Part shown: in pieces, positions 1-11,378 of the stretch | Position numbering within the stretch: the first letter of the stretch is position 1 | Layout of the letters: each line of letters starts with the position of its first letter | Assembly (NCBI GenBank): GCA_009733715.1 | Contig: WMKJ01000053.1 | Span: 1-64,000, forward strand | Source: Herpomyces periplanetae | Taxonomy: Eukaryota; Ascomycota; Laboulbeniomycetes; Herpomycetales; Herpomycetaceae | Length of the DNA: 64,000 nt | Direction: 5' to 3' | Position numbers and translations under genes: made by a program | The notes under the pieces: generated by a model | Seen by the model: only the letters and a program-made list of their open reading frames with translations | The model's database searches: none | What the model was told of the DNA's origin: nothing

Positions 1-1172
1 TCGTCACCCCAAGTATGCTAGAGGTTAAGTCCACCGTATGAAAGGTATCGTAAAAAAACGTCAACATTAGCATGTACGCGCGCACACGCGCTACCCAAGC
101 CCGTAAATTTGCAGGGTAGAAATTAGTAGTTAGCAAGTTGCTTGTTCGTCGTAGGAGTATGCCAGTCTATAAATCATTTCAAATACCGCTGCATGTTACC
201 TACGTAGGAGCTAGCGCTGCTGTATGCGATATCGGTACACTGTCCTGCATTGCATCCGTGAGATATTGCACGCTGGCCCGTGCCCGATATATTATACAAA
301 ATGCTTCCCCCCTTCCCAAAGTATATAAAAATAACAAAATCCGGTAACGAGTTCGTGCGAGTGCAAATGTATCCGTACGTGAAGGGTACAGCGATAGTAC
401 GCGTTAAAAGAAAAATTCGCTGTAACATTGTCCAATTTACAACTTTTCGTCTTAATTCGCCCTTCCCAGGCCGTCACGTGCATCGCTTGGATGAATGTTT
501 CTCCGCCGAGCTGTGGCTCCGAGTGCCAGATAGCTTACTAAGCAGTGGCGGTGCAGCAGCAAAAACAAGGAGGAAAGCGTACAGCAGACGGAATTCCCGC
601 GTGGTCACCCACCGCAGTACTACCCGGCCACTCGGGGGCTTAAGTACGGCGGAGCGGACGGGACGCCCTGTTCTCCCCCGGTTATGACCGTACGCTGGAA
701 AATGGGAAAATAAATTGTATATAAGGGATATATTTTTTAAATTAGTTGGGTTAGGACTTAGCTATAAATGAACTTTCTCTAATATTAATCTATAAATTTT
801 CATCCAACATTCTCTTTTTCGACATTGATTTAACACATATACTAGTCCACAAATTTTTACTAGCCCATTTTAAAATCGAAATGGACCATCTATAATATAC
901 TAACCTACCCTTCCACGCTATTCACCAAACCAAATTTATATTCCCATGGCTGTTAAACACTCTTCCAGTCTTCCCCCCGCTAATCACGAGCAGTCCATCG
1001 ATTGATTCACGTGACACGAGCAAGGTGGGCGCAAAATCGAGAGGAATGAATTAACGTTTGATGTTGACACAATCATCCGTACGCTTTTAAGAGTGTACGA
1101 TTGGATGTTAACGTGTACAGGTACACGCTTTGTGGGGTTAATTCAAACTAGTGAATATATAAAAAGTTCAGA
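1..1172. other. Intergenic region upstream of GCP4
   Basis: No convincing gene. Positions about 440-690 form a GC-rich block that contains a CACGTG at 475-480 and keeps a 135-codon frame open on the + strand. That frame has no recognisable motif and looks like a by-product of base composition. Positions 700-960 are AT-rich. The 160 bp before the GCP4 start hold a further CACGTG and should include its promoter. Confidence 0.6.
1008..1013. promoter_or_regulatory. CACGTG E-box 160 bp upstream of GCP4
   Basis: The palindrome CACGTG is followed by AC, giving the TCACGTGAC form typical of fungal bHLH factors such as Cbf1. It lies 160 bp before the GCP4 start codon. The same core recurs near many gene starts in this window. 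The role is inferred from position. Confidence 0.45.
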
Positions 1173-3233
1173 ATGCTTCATGAAATATTACTCGGGTTAG
1201 CAGGACATGGCAATGGTGAAAGTGAAGAACGAATTAGTGGATTATCAGCATGGGAGAGTGGCGTTTTGGCAAGTTTAACATCATTGGGAAGTATTTACGC
1301 AAAAATTGAACAAGGATGCGAACAAATTGACCGACACCATGATGTATCCGTGGTCCGACAGGCCGTGGGTAATTGGATACGAATACAACATCTGGGAGAA
1401 TTTCGCTCACGCATTATTGACGTTGAAACGCGAATCTTACAGCGTGATTCAGCCTTAGTTGGGGCGGGACAAATTGTTCCTTTAACAAGCTTAGCAAGTG
1501 AATTTGAACCATGGGTACGTCGACTTCGTTGGTACGATGAAACAGTACGTGCCATGTTAGAAGTTGATCCAAATCGTGCAGCCGTTCAAGTTATGGAATA
1601 CTTACGCACCGCCCTTAAAACGGGCTACGGAGACGTTGAAATTGCTGCGCGTGATCTATGCCGAGTTGCTGAACAAACTTGGATGAAATTGTTAAGCGCA
1701 TGGATTGTGTACGGTCGACTAACGGAATACGGTAGTGGGGACTTTTTTGTACAAAGTCGATGTTCCCCCGAAAACATTAACGGTACGCATGAACCAGGCA
1801 TTGAAGAATTTTACATTGACGATTCACGGGTGCCATGGTACTTTGTCACACGTGAAGCTTTATCTGCCATACTCTTTATGGGAAAATGTCGACGTTTAGA
1901 TATTCAATGTGGAGGTGCTCGATCGAGTCGCGAGCACATTGACATTGTTACGGGATATCAAAGTTACGCTAATGCGCTAACGTTTCCCTTGACAAGTGGA
2001 GTATTTTTTACATTTCTACGAAATGTTCACACCCGCTTTTTTCACGATGCTCTTCAGCGTACTTTACCCGTTCAAGACTTAACTCGTTTACTCGATGTAC
2101 TTTACGCATTTTTCATGTTAGAACGAGGGGAATTTTCGACGTGCCTAATTCATGAAGCCGACGCTATACTGTCCACTCGACACGCACATATTATTACCCA
2201 GAGTGAAGCTCATGCAGCTCTAGCTAGAACGTGGGCTTCTTTGCTTTCTACCACGCATAGTCTTCCCTCGGGTACGTTAAACGCCAATGTCAACGATTGC
2301 GTTATTGATGTAGCGCGAAACTTGATGCGTGTGAGCGATGGTGTACCTCGTGTAACGGGGGGAAAGCGTGTTAACGTTACTTTACCCACGTGTATTGAAC
2401 GCTTTCATGAACATTTATTCGCCATTCCAATTAGCCTAACGATAAGCGTTCCTAAGCCATTTAACATTTTCTTTACCAAGGAAGAGTTAAATGTTTATTC
2501 CAGCGTCAACGCTTACTTACTCTCTATACGTCGCACTCTGGTTCACCTGACGGATCTTTGGCGACAAGGTAACTTACGCAAAGGTAATCGAAATAGTATT
2601 GCATACGGTCAACGGTGTAATTGGCGAGCAGGTTTACGCAGGGTCTGGGCAACTTGCTCATGTGCAATTTTTTTCTTGAGTGAATTAAACGACTACTTTT
2701 CAGGTAGCATTGTCAAGAGACTCTACGAAAAGTTTCGGGCGTGGATATATCAACGTCTCGCCTGTACACATACCGACGCTGATGGCTTGGATAACGATAA
2801 ATTGTATAATCCCCAAACGTTAATTGAAGTGCACGCAAAGTTTTTAAGAGAAATTACGCGACGATTGTTAATGACAGATGAACAATTTACAAGTGGACTG
2901 CACACATTTTTATTGGACACAGATTTGCTCATGAAGAGTTTCTTGCTATTAGAACGTATACAAAAAATTTCTTCTGCAAGTCAAGGCACTGACTCTGAAA
3001 GCCGTGAAATAACACAGGCACGCTGCGCTGTAAGTGAAGCAGCACACCGAGTAAACGAGGATATGACGAGATTATTAGAGTGTTTGGAGGAGTGTGATAA
3101 GCGATGGACAACTAGCGCGGAAAACGGGGAATTGCGGGGAGATGATGGATTAGACCGGTTGTTAATGAAGTTAAACTTTGGAAAATTTGACGACGGATCT
3201 GCAAAGTTATTCAGCGAGGATCATGGCGAGTAA
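1173..3233 (+). CDS. GCP4: Gamma-tubulin complex component 4 (GCP4)
   Basis: A single exon encodes 686 residues. The N-terminus, MLHEILLGLAGH, is the hallmark opening of GCP4 proteins, and the length fits the family (about 650-670). Known role: GCP4 belongs to the gamma-tubulin ring complex that nucleates microtubules at spindle pole bodies and other centres; the S. pombe orthologue is Gfh1. The N-terminal half should be the GRIP1 region, which makes lateral contacts between GCPs, and the C-terminal half the GRIP2 region, which binds gamma-tubulin. The first ATG follows an in-frame non-coding stretch. The last 27 nt of the coding region overlap, on the opposite strand, the terminal exon of URA2, so the two genes are convergent with overlapping ends. 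Having GCP4 suggests a full gamma-TuRC rather than the reduced complex of budding yeast. Confidence 0.9.
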   Translation: MLHEILLGLAGHGNGESEERISGLSAWESGVLASLTSLGSIYAKIEQGCEQIDRHHDVSVVRQAVGNWIRIQHLGEFRSRIIDVETRILQRDSALVGAGQIVPLTSLASEFEPWVRRLRWYDETVRAMLEVDPNRAAVQVMEYLRTALKTGYGDVEIAARDLCRVAEQTWMKLLSAWIVYGRLTEYGSGDFFVQSRCSPENINGTHEPGIEEFYIDDSRVPWYFVTREALSAILFMGKCRRLDIQCGGARSSREHIDIVTGYQSYANALTFPLTSGVFFTFLRNVHTRFFHDALQRTLPVQDLTRLLDVLYAFFMLERGEFSTCLIHEADAILSTRHAHIITQSEAHAALARTWASLLSTTHSLPSGTLNANVNDCVIDVARNLMRVSDGVPRVTGGKRVNVTLPTCIERFHEHLFAIPISLTISVPKPFNIFFTKEELNVYSSVNAYLLSIRRTLVHLTDLWRQGNLRKGNRNSIAYGQRCNWRAGLRRVWATCSCAIFFLSELNDYFSGSIVKRLYEKFRAWIYQRLACTHTDADGLDNDKLYNPQTLIEVHAKFLREITRRLLMTDEQFTSGLHTFLLDTDLLMKSFLLLERIQKISSASQGTDSESREITQARCAVSEAAHRVNEDMTRLLECLEECDKRWTTSAENGELRGDDGLDRLLMKLNFGKFDDGSAKLFSEDHGE

Positions 3234-6200
3234 TGCCATACGACAGTACAGACCATATCTCATCTAAAGGGAGAAAAATGCCATTAAAGTTAATATCCAG
3301 CTACAGATCATGACAATAGAATTATCACATGGGCGGCTTACCTGGCGAAAATAGGCGGCACGAGGATCATAGTCGACTTCACGAGAAATTTCGGCATTGC
3401 GAGGCAAAGGGTGCATAACGATGGTGTTTGGTTTGGCGTAGCGCAGAATGGAGTTGTTGATGATAAAAGAATCTTTAACTTGATCGTAATGGTTTAAATC
3501 GGAGAATCGTTCCTTTTGAATACGAGTGCAGTAGAGAACGTCGGACTTATTAATGATGTCGGGAGTAAGTTGGTGATGTTCACCGGCCAATTGACCGCGG
3601 TGGGCGATTGATTGTTTCATGGAACTGGGTAACGAAAGTGAAGGAGGTGAAACAAGAATACACGATACTTGATAAAATTTGAGCAATTCCAGTAAAGAAT
3701 GAACCGTTCGACCGTGCAAAAGGTCACCGATAAATGTGATGGTCAGACCGTTAACTGTACCAAGCTCTTCGCGAATGGTAAAGATATCGAGTAAAGCCTG
3801 AGTTGGATGTTCACCTGAACCATTTCCAGCGTTGATAATAGGGACGGATGAATGTTTAGCGGCAAGATGGATACTGCTCTGATCAGGGTGTCGAAGTACG
3901 ATACAATCTCCGTAACAGGCCAGGGTAATAATTGAATCAATGAGGGATTCACCTTTACCCGTACTAGAAACGGACTCGTTAACCATAAGAGTTTGGCCGC
4001 CTAATCGTTTCATGGCAGCGTCAAATGAAGTAGAGGTGCGAGTACTGGGTTCGTAAAACATGGTACACAAAAGCTTGCGTTTAAATATGTCAAGACAGCT
4101 ATCCCTTTGTACGGCAATTCGCATTTCATTAGCGATGGTAAATAAAAGATGAAGATCGGATCGGGTAAACTGGGAAACAGAAATAATATGCTTCTTTTTA
4201 AAGTTGGATTGATCCAATAAACTGGATAACGATGGTGATGAAGTTAAACAAGGCACAGGATGGTTGATGAAAGCAGTTGGATTTAACTCATCACCAGCTA
4301 CAGAATGAGGAGGAACTTGGGAAAGTTGATAATCAATTTTGGTGACTTCAAGATCAAGATGTAGCGAAAGAGCTTCAATAAGAAGTTTAGCATTTTTCAC
4401 ATTGGTGATGAGTGGAACGTGGAAATCAACGGCCATACGACGTGAACGATATCCCCGACTCATATAACTAGCGGGACGACGAAATGTATTGTTAGAGGGT
4501 AAATTAATGTAAAGATCGATAACATTGTTGGATAAGTGTTGCATTAGAGAGTATTCTGGTTTTTGATCACGCTCATGTTCACCTTGACTGAGCACTTCGA
4601 GAAATTTAACGGGAATTCCATGTTCTTGGATAAAATCGGCCGTGCCAATTGTTGCAAATAGATTAAAGCCAATATCATTTAAGCGTTGAATTAAGGGTAA
4701 TAATTCCAGTTTATCTTTGTACGAACCAATTGATAAAAGAATATTACTCTTGGGTAACTTGAAGCCTGTGGAAATAAGTGCTTTAACGTACGCTTCGTAT
4801 TTGGTACGACCAAAGCAAGCAACTTCACCTGTGGAAGCCATTTCAACACCAAGAACAGGATCAGCACCGGTTAATCGTGAAAAGGAAAAAAGAGGAACTT
4901 TAACACCAACATAATCAAAAGGTTGACAAGCATAGTGTTCCAGATCAACAGGATGGCCAATTGTAACGAGAGTAGCGAGTTCGATAAGGTTAACACCGGT
5001 AACTTTTGAAACAAAGGGAAAAGATCGTGAGGCACGAACATTACATTCAATAACCTTAATTTCATTATCTTTTGCGATAAATTGGATATTGAAGGGTCCG
5101 GTAACATTAAGAGCGTGGGCAATTTTCCGCGTAGCTTGTTCCACACGACTAACTGTAGTTGGATCTAGATCTTGTGGAGGATGAATTAATGTAGCGTCCC
5201 CGGAATGTACACCGGCATTTTCTACATGCTCTGAGACAAAATGTTTAAGCACAATTCCATTTCGTGCGACGGCATCCATTTCAATTTCTTTGGCTCCTTC
5301 AATATACTTTGAGATAACCACAGGATGATCTCGAGATACTTCGGCAGCCTGACGAAGATATCCGGATAGATCATCTTCACTATAAACTGTATTCATAGCA
5401 GCTCCGGACAAAACGTAAGAAGGGCGAACTAGAACTGGGTAGCCAACTTTTGAACAAAATTCCATGGCTTCAGGTATACTTGTCAATTCTTTCCACGCAG
5501 GTTGATCGACTGAGATCCGGTCGAGTAAACGGGAGAATTTGTATCGATTTTCCGCCATATCAATCATATCGGGGGATGTACCGAGAATACGAACGTCTAG
5601 ACGATGAAGGTTCATGGCAATATTGTTGGCTGTTTGGCCCCCCATTGATAAAATAAGTCCAGTAAGTGAAGTTTCCTTGTCGTAGATTGACATGATACTT
5701 TCCATGTCTATATTTTCAAAGTATAATCGATCCGACATATCATAATCCGTACTAACGGTTTCCGGATTGTAATTGACCATGACACTTTTCAGGCCAAGTT
5801 TACGCAAACTGCGAATAGCATTTACAGAACACCAATCAAACTCAACCGATGAACCAATTCGATATACACCCGATCCAAGAACCATAATACCCCGTTCATC
5901 AAAGCGCACATCATCTTCAAGCCCATCATAGGTTAGATAAAGATAGTTAGTATTGGCGGGAAATTCTCCCGCAACTGTATCAATTAGTTTAACAACGGGG
6001 ACTATCCCACGATCAACGCGCAAACCACGAACTTCAAGTTCAGTTGACTGGCAAAATTTGGCAATTTGTCGATCCGAATAACCCAATTGTTTTGCACGCT
6101 GGATACCTCGTTCGGGCAAACTTCGAAGTGGAAAACACATCAAACTACGGGAAAAGTCATTTAACCCTTTTAACCTATATAGAAACCATCGATCAATGTT

Positions 6201-8921
6201 AGTTAACTGCCAAATCTTATCAACTGTATAGCCCGAGTGCATAGCGTTAGCAATGGCAAATAATCTTTGATCAGACGGAGTTTGAAGTTCTTCGTCAATT
6301 GATACAAGTGCATTCGTTTCGTTGAAGCCGATATTATGACCGTCAATTTCACGAATCGCTTTTTGTATAGCTTCCTCAAACGTGCGTCCAATGCTCATTA
6401 CTTCTCCCACACTTTTCATCGATGAACCAAGTAATGTGCATACACGAGTAAACTTTTTCAGGTCCCATCGTGGAATTTTAACAACTACATAGTCCAATGA
6501 TGGTTCAAAACATGCGCTAGTGACCCGCGTTACCCCATTCTCAATATCATTCAATCGAATTCCCAATCCCAATTTCGCCGCAACAAACGCCAGAGGATAT
6601 CCCGTTGCTTTGGACGCCAAAGCTGATGATCGTGATAGCCGTGCATTAACTTCAATAATACAGTATTCTTTGCTAAATGGATTAACTGCGTATTGAATAT
6701 TACATTCCCCCACCACTCGTAAGTGCCGGATTACGTTCAATGCCGTTGCCCGGAGTTGAAAGTAATCATCGTTTGATAAAGTTTGCGATGGTGCTACCAC
6801 GATGCTATCACCCGTATGAATTCCCAATGGATCAAAGTTTTCCATATTACACACCGCAATACAATTGTCGTACGAATCTCGTACGACTTCATACTCAATT
6901 TCCTTCCAGCCTTTTAAACTACGTTCAATTAACACCTGAGGACTCGAAGCGAATGCTTTTTCACACAGTTCACGTAACTGGGTTTCGTTTTGTGCAAACC
7001 CACTTCCCAATCCGCCTAACGCATACCCTGATCGTACTATAACGGGAAATCCAATTGAACCAACAACGGCTAATGCTTCAGATACACTGGCCGCTGATGC
7101 TGATGATGCACATCGCTCCCCAATGCTTTCCATACTTCGTGCAAATAGTTCCCGATCTTCTGTAGTAATAATAGTTTCAATTGGCGTACCCAACACTCGT
7201 ACTCCAAGAGCTTCAAATTCATCTTTTAACTCGATACCAACTTGTAAGGCGGTTTGCCCTCCGAAAGAAACAAATATTCCATCTGGACGCTCCAATTGTA
7301 TAACCTTGCGTACAAACTCTGCAGTTACGGGTAAAAAGTAAACTTTGTCGGCCAGGCCTTTGGACGTTTGTACAGTTGCAATGTTAGGATTAATGAGAAT
7401 TGTGTAAATGCCTTCTTGCTTGAGTGATTTAATAGCTTGACTACCCGAATAATCGAATTCTCCTGCCTGTCCAATACTAAGTCCACCACTTCCCAGGACA
7501 ATAACTCTTGATACATTAAGCCGACGAGGAATTGGCAGGGTAGAAGTGGATGTAGTTGAGTCCGAAGGAGGGGTAAAACTGGTGGATACATCAATTTTGG
7601 TGTCAACATTTTCACTTACGAATGATGTAGGTGTAAACACGGGAGAGTTAAGCTCTGCTGGGTTTTGAGAGCATGCAATTACTCGATCAATAAAGGTATC
7701 AAAGAGATATTCTGTATCGCGAGGCCCTGGAGCATGTTCGGGATGGAATTGAACGGAAAAGTAGGGTCGAGATTTATGCCATATACCTTCATTACTCTGA
7801 TCATTTGCGTTCACAAATAGTTCACTCCATTCGTCACTTAAGCTCATTCCATCGACAGCGTAGCCATGATTTTGAGATGTTATATAACAGCGTCCTGAAA
7901 CTAGGTCTCGACATGGTATATTAAGGCCACGATTTCCAAATTTCATTTTCTTAGTTTTAGCACCTCCGGCGAGCGCCATAATTTGGTGTCCGAGACAAAT
8001 ACCGAAGATGGGCGTTTGTGCCCTTTGTATGGCTGTTTTAACACGATCGATTGTTTCACTAAGTTCGCATGGGTCACCGGGCCCATTTGAAATGAATAAA
8101 CCATCGTATACATCATTTAAGAAGTTATAATTCCAGGGAACTCTATACACCTCAACGCCTCGAGCAGCCAGACAGCGTAATTGATTGTACTTAAGGCCTA
8201 AATCGAGACAAAGTATACGCAGGGGACGACCGTTTGAATTGACTACCATATTAACGTTAAGGCCAGTATACAGCTCTGGAGTGGAGATTGAAACTTCGGA
8301 AACGAGGTTACGCGTATTGGGATCATTCCAAGGAACATCGGTAAATTTATCCAAAAACCAATTATCTTCGTTGTCGTAGATGAAAGAATCTGATAGGGTA
8401 AAAATTCGATCTTGGTTCAGATTGGTATCGTTTACACGTTTCGTTATGAGCAATTTGGCCAGCATACTTCCATTTTTCCGTAGTAATTTAGTTAATACAC
8501 GAGTATCAATACCACAAATTGCAGGTATACCCTGATTTTTGAGCCATTTACTCAAATCACAATCACAAAGGTAATGTGAAGGATGGGCACCAGTGTACGA
8601 AGCCACCACGATACCGGCAACTTGAATACGGGAGCTTTCGAAATAGGCGGGAATGGATGGTAATAACTTATCGGGTTCATTTAGCGGTGGGACGCCGTAA
8701 TTACCGATGAGTGGGAAAGTGAAGACGAGAATTTGTCCATGGTATGAAGGATCAGTTAGGGCCTCGGGGTAACCTACCATGGACGTATGGAATACCAGTT
8801 CACCAGAAATGCTGATTTGAGCACCAAAACTATAACCGCGAAACAATCGACCATTTTTTAAGACCAATGCACATTCATCTAGTGAGGCTAGCTCATCAGC
8901 GAGTAACTTCGTTGAAGTCAT
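3207..8921 (-). CDS. URA2: CPSase-ATCase multifunctional pyrimidine protein lacking a DHOase-like domain
   Basis: Catalyses the first two steps of UMP synthesis: glutamine-dependent carbamoyl phosphate synthesis, then carbamoyl transfer to aspartate. Two exons: 8921-3342 and 3263-3207, with a 78-nt intron (3341-3264). Splicing replaces a false read-through tail with the family ending [18 protein letters not shown], giving 1878 residues. Domains in order: glutamine amidotransferase with nucleophile FGICLGHQ and QFHPEH (about 1-430); two CPSase ATP-grasp halves (about 470-1390) starting [17 protein letters not shown]; an MGS-like allosteric domain (about 1392-1513); a linker of about 60 residues; and ATCase (about 1573-1878) with STRTS and HPLPR. 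Yeast Ura2 has about 2214 residues because an inactive dihydroorotase-like domain lies between the MGS and ATCase parts. Here that domain is absent and no intron could hide it. The start codon matches the conserved opening of the small-subunit domain. Confidence 0.95.
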
Positions 8922-10441
8922 TTATCCAGAAGTGTGTGTATTGTGAAATATGCCGGGGCGAAATTTGATAGTAGCGGTATTAACTAAAAGAATTACTATT
9001 GGGCCAATCGATTAGCAGTAAAGAGTAAAGTGATGGAATGACGATGGTGATTATGATAAGTTAGTGAATTAATCAACAGTTCAAAAGATATTTCCAAGCG
9101 TAATCGAGCATATCTCACGATTGAATTGAACACAGTACTAAGGCAAAATAAACGTTTACGCAAGTAAATTTCAATCAATCACTGGCAACAAGATTTTGAT
9201 GATTCAAGTAAAGGACAACTAGAAGTAAGGGTTGAATCAAGCACAATCCAAGAAAAAGGATTCTAAAGAATTCCCGGGTTACCCACCAGAATACTTTATC
9301 TTGATCGTGAAACTAAATTTTCCGTGTAGTGCGCGCCCACGAAAACCGACCTTTAAAAAGCCGTGCCAAGGAAGCGAGGCTCGGAAAAACCCAAATCCCT
9401 TGCTGCATTGCGCCTTCCCCCCGCCGTCTCCCCGAGGCTCCTGCCGTTTCTAGTGCCCGCTTTTACCCCTTTCGTTCAGCCCTACGAGCCAGCATCATTC
9501 CTTCCCTTCTCGGTAATTTGTATGTTTACTCGTTTTGTGGTTTTATGTTCCAAACTTGTTTGGTTTGTATGTGCTTGGAGGTGAGTAAGGGAAAGTGTAT
9601 GGAGTTGGAGGGTGAAGGTGAGGGTAGGAGTTGGATATATTTTGGTGTTAATGAGGATAATTCGTTGTAATAATGTCATTTATCAATTGTATACGCCACT
9701 CTTTTTCCCCTAGTAAAATATCAAGGTATACGTTGGTTGGTAAATTGTCTAACTTTTACTATCTTACTATTATCTTTAGGTTAATGTAAACCTATTTTAA
9801 TGGGCTATAGCTTGTATTATGTTTTGAGTTAATCAAGAATATATCTTTACCGGGTTTTACAATACTTTTTATCTTTCAATTGAATAAATATTTTGGAACA
9901 AAAATAAAAATGATTGTGTTAAATTAACCCTTTCAAGAACAAAGTTTGTCAATTCATTCACATTTATTATCCTTACTATTAACCTAACTGCTTCAATTCT
10001 AGCATTAATCGAATAAAATTCCACTCTAATCCTGCCCAATTTATCACTAATGTCTTACAACCTCCTCCATACAACATTCCTCCCTTTTTCCATAGCCCTT
10101 TTTCCCTTCACATCATCCTCAAACAAACTTTATTATATAATCTTCCCACGTGACAGAGGTCATTTGCAAAAAAATTTGAATAAATGGATTGGAATAGACG
10201 ATGACACGTCGAAAATTATTTTTTGGATTGTTCGAGCAACGAAAATACTTGGGAATTTCCTTCACGAGAATTTCCGGATTTTCGCAAGAAGGAAATGCAT
10301 GGAATAGTATACTCTAACTTTAAGTATGTTAAACGGTTATATACTTACTTTAATGATACCTCGAGATTCCTACACGATTGAATTTTCGTGAAATATACAC
10401 TAGACTTAAACAATTTAGTTTTTACTTCAATCATCATTATT
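8922..10441. other. Divergent promoter region between URA2 and the VAMP7-like gene
   Basis: No supportable gene. A GC-rich block at about 9330-9440 opens several overlapping short frames without motifs. The rest is AT-rich with scattered short ORFs. A CACGTG at 10147-10152 lies 290 bp before the VAMP7-like start. The region must hold the promoters of both divergent neighbours. Confidence 0.55.
10147..10152. promoter_or_regulatory. CACGTG E-box upstream of VAMP7-like gene
   Basis: CCCACGTGACA context, 290 bp upstream of the start of the SNARE gene. It matches the CACGTGAC form seen at other promoters in the window. The role is inferred from recurrence and position. Confidence 0.4.
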
Positions 10442-11378
10442 ATGGCGGCGTCTTCATCTACCTCATTATACTGTTTACTCTAGTAAGTTAATGGTGTATT
10501 TATGGTTTGGTATTTAAAATACTTATATCGGGCAAAGCACGTGTATTGCGTACAACAGAACCATTCTCTCCGAAGTTATATCGGCAACATCATCGGCTTC
10601 TTCACTTGGAGATTTGGCCAATTCTATATTACTGAAGAATTATCCGTTAAATGAATCCAAAACATATTGTTACTCGTTAGGAGCATATCAAATTTACCTT
10701 GTCTATTCTACTTTATCCCAGAGTCAAAATGATACTTTGTCGGGTCCGGGTTCATTGAATAAACTAACCTTTCTTACGATTACCTCTAACCTTGTCGATC
10801 AAGGAACACCCCTTGAATTTTTGAATAGTCTTCGGTCGACATTTTTAACAAAATATTCGCAAAAAGACACTAATTTTTCCCGGTTACCTACGTTTGGATG
10901 TGCCAGATTTAACGCTGATATACGCAGTTTAATGAATTTATATGAAGGTCGAAATCGCGACTCACATATAGCGTGTAATCGTTCTACACCTCTCGTTGAT
11001 GCTGATGCTAACGCTCTCGATATTGATGATGTATTTCGTACGGCGCAGCGTGAGATTGATTCTACGCGTCAATTAATGTCGGAAAATATTGAAAGGGTGC
11101 TGGAGAGGGGAGAACGTATTAGTCTTCTTGTCGATAAAACTTATAATTTGGACGAAGAGTCTCGACACTTTCAAGTTAAAACACGCGGGTTACGACGCCG
11201 GCTTTGGCTAAAAAATGTGAAGTTGCTGGCAGTATACGCTTGTATTGGCCTTTTTGCTTTCTACTTGGTTGTGGGCTTTGGATGTGGATTTCCCCGTAAG
11301 TATTAATTTTGTATAATACGATTTCCTCACTTATGCTTACTGTTGGTTTGACGAGTAGTGTGGAACAAATGTGTTTGA
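10442..11378 (+). CDS. VAMP7/Nyv1-like R-SNARE with longin domain
   Basis: Three exons (10442-10482, 10538-11295, 11359-11378) separated by 55- and 63-nt introns give 272 residues. Joining exons 1 and 2 restores the longin start SLYCLLYTCIAYNRTILSE, which corresponds to the first strands of human VAMP7. The last exon restores GFPLWNKCV, matching the short lumenal tail after the VAMP7 anchor. Order: longin domain (about 1-130), Ser-rich spacer, SNARE helix with the zero-layer Arg in IERVLERGERISLL, then a C-terminal membrane anchor (about 241-262). Known role: R-SNAREs of this type drive fusion at vacuoles and late endosomes; Nyv1 is the yeast equivalent. No ATG opens the central exon, which supports the upstream mini-exon. 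Sec22 and Ykt6 are less likely because of the anchor and tail. Confidence 0.85.

Noticed and set aside
280-687. 135-codon + strand frame in a GC-rich block
   Set aside because: No motif, no family resemblance and composition-driven; start context and splice sites absent.
9232-9670. Three overlapping + strand frames
   Set aside because: All three frames are open over the same GC-rich patch, which indicates low stop-codon density rather than coding.
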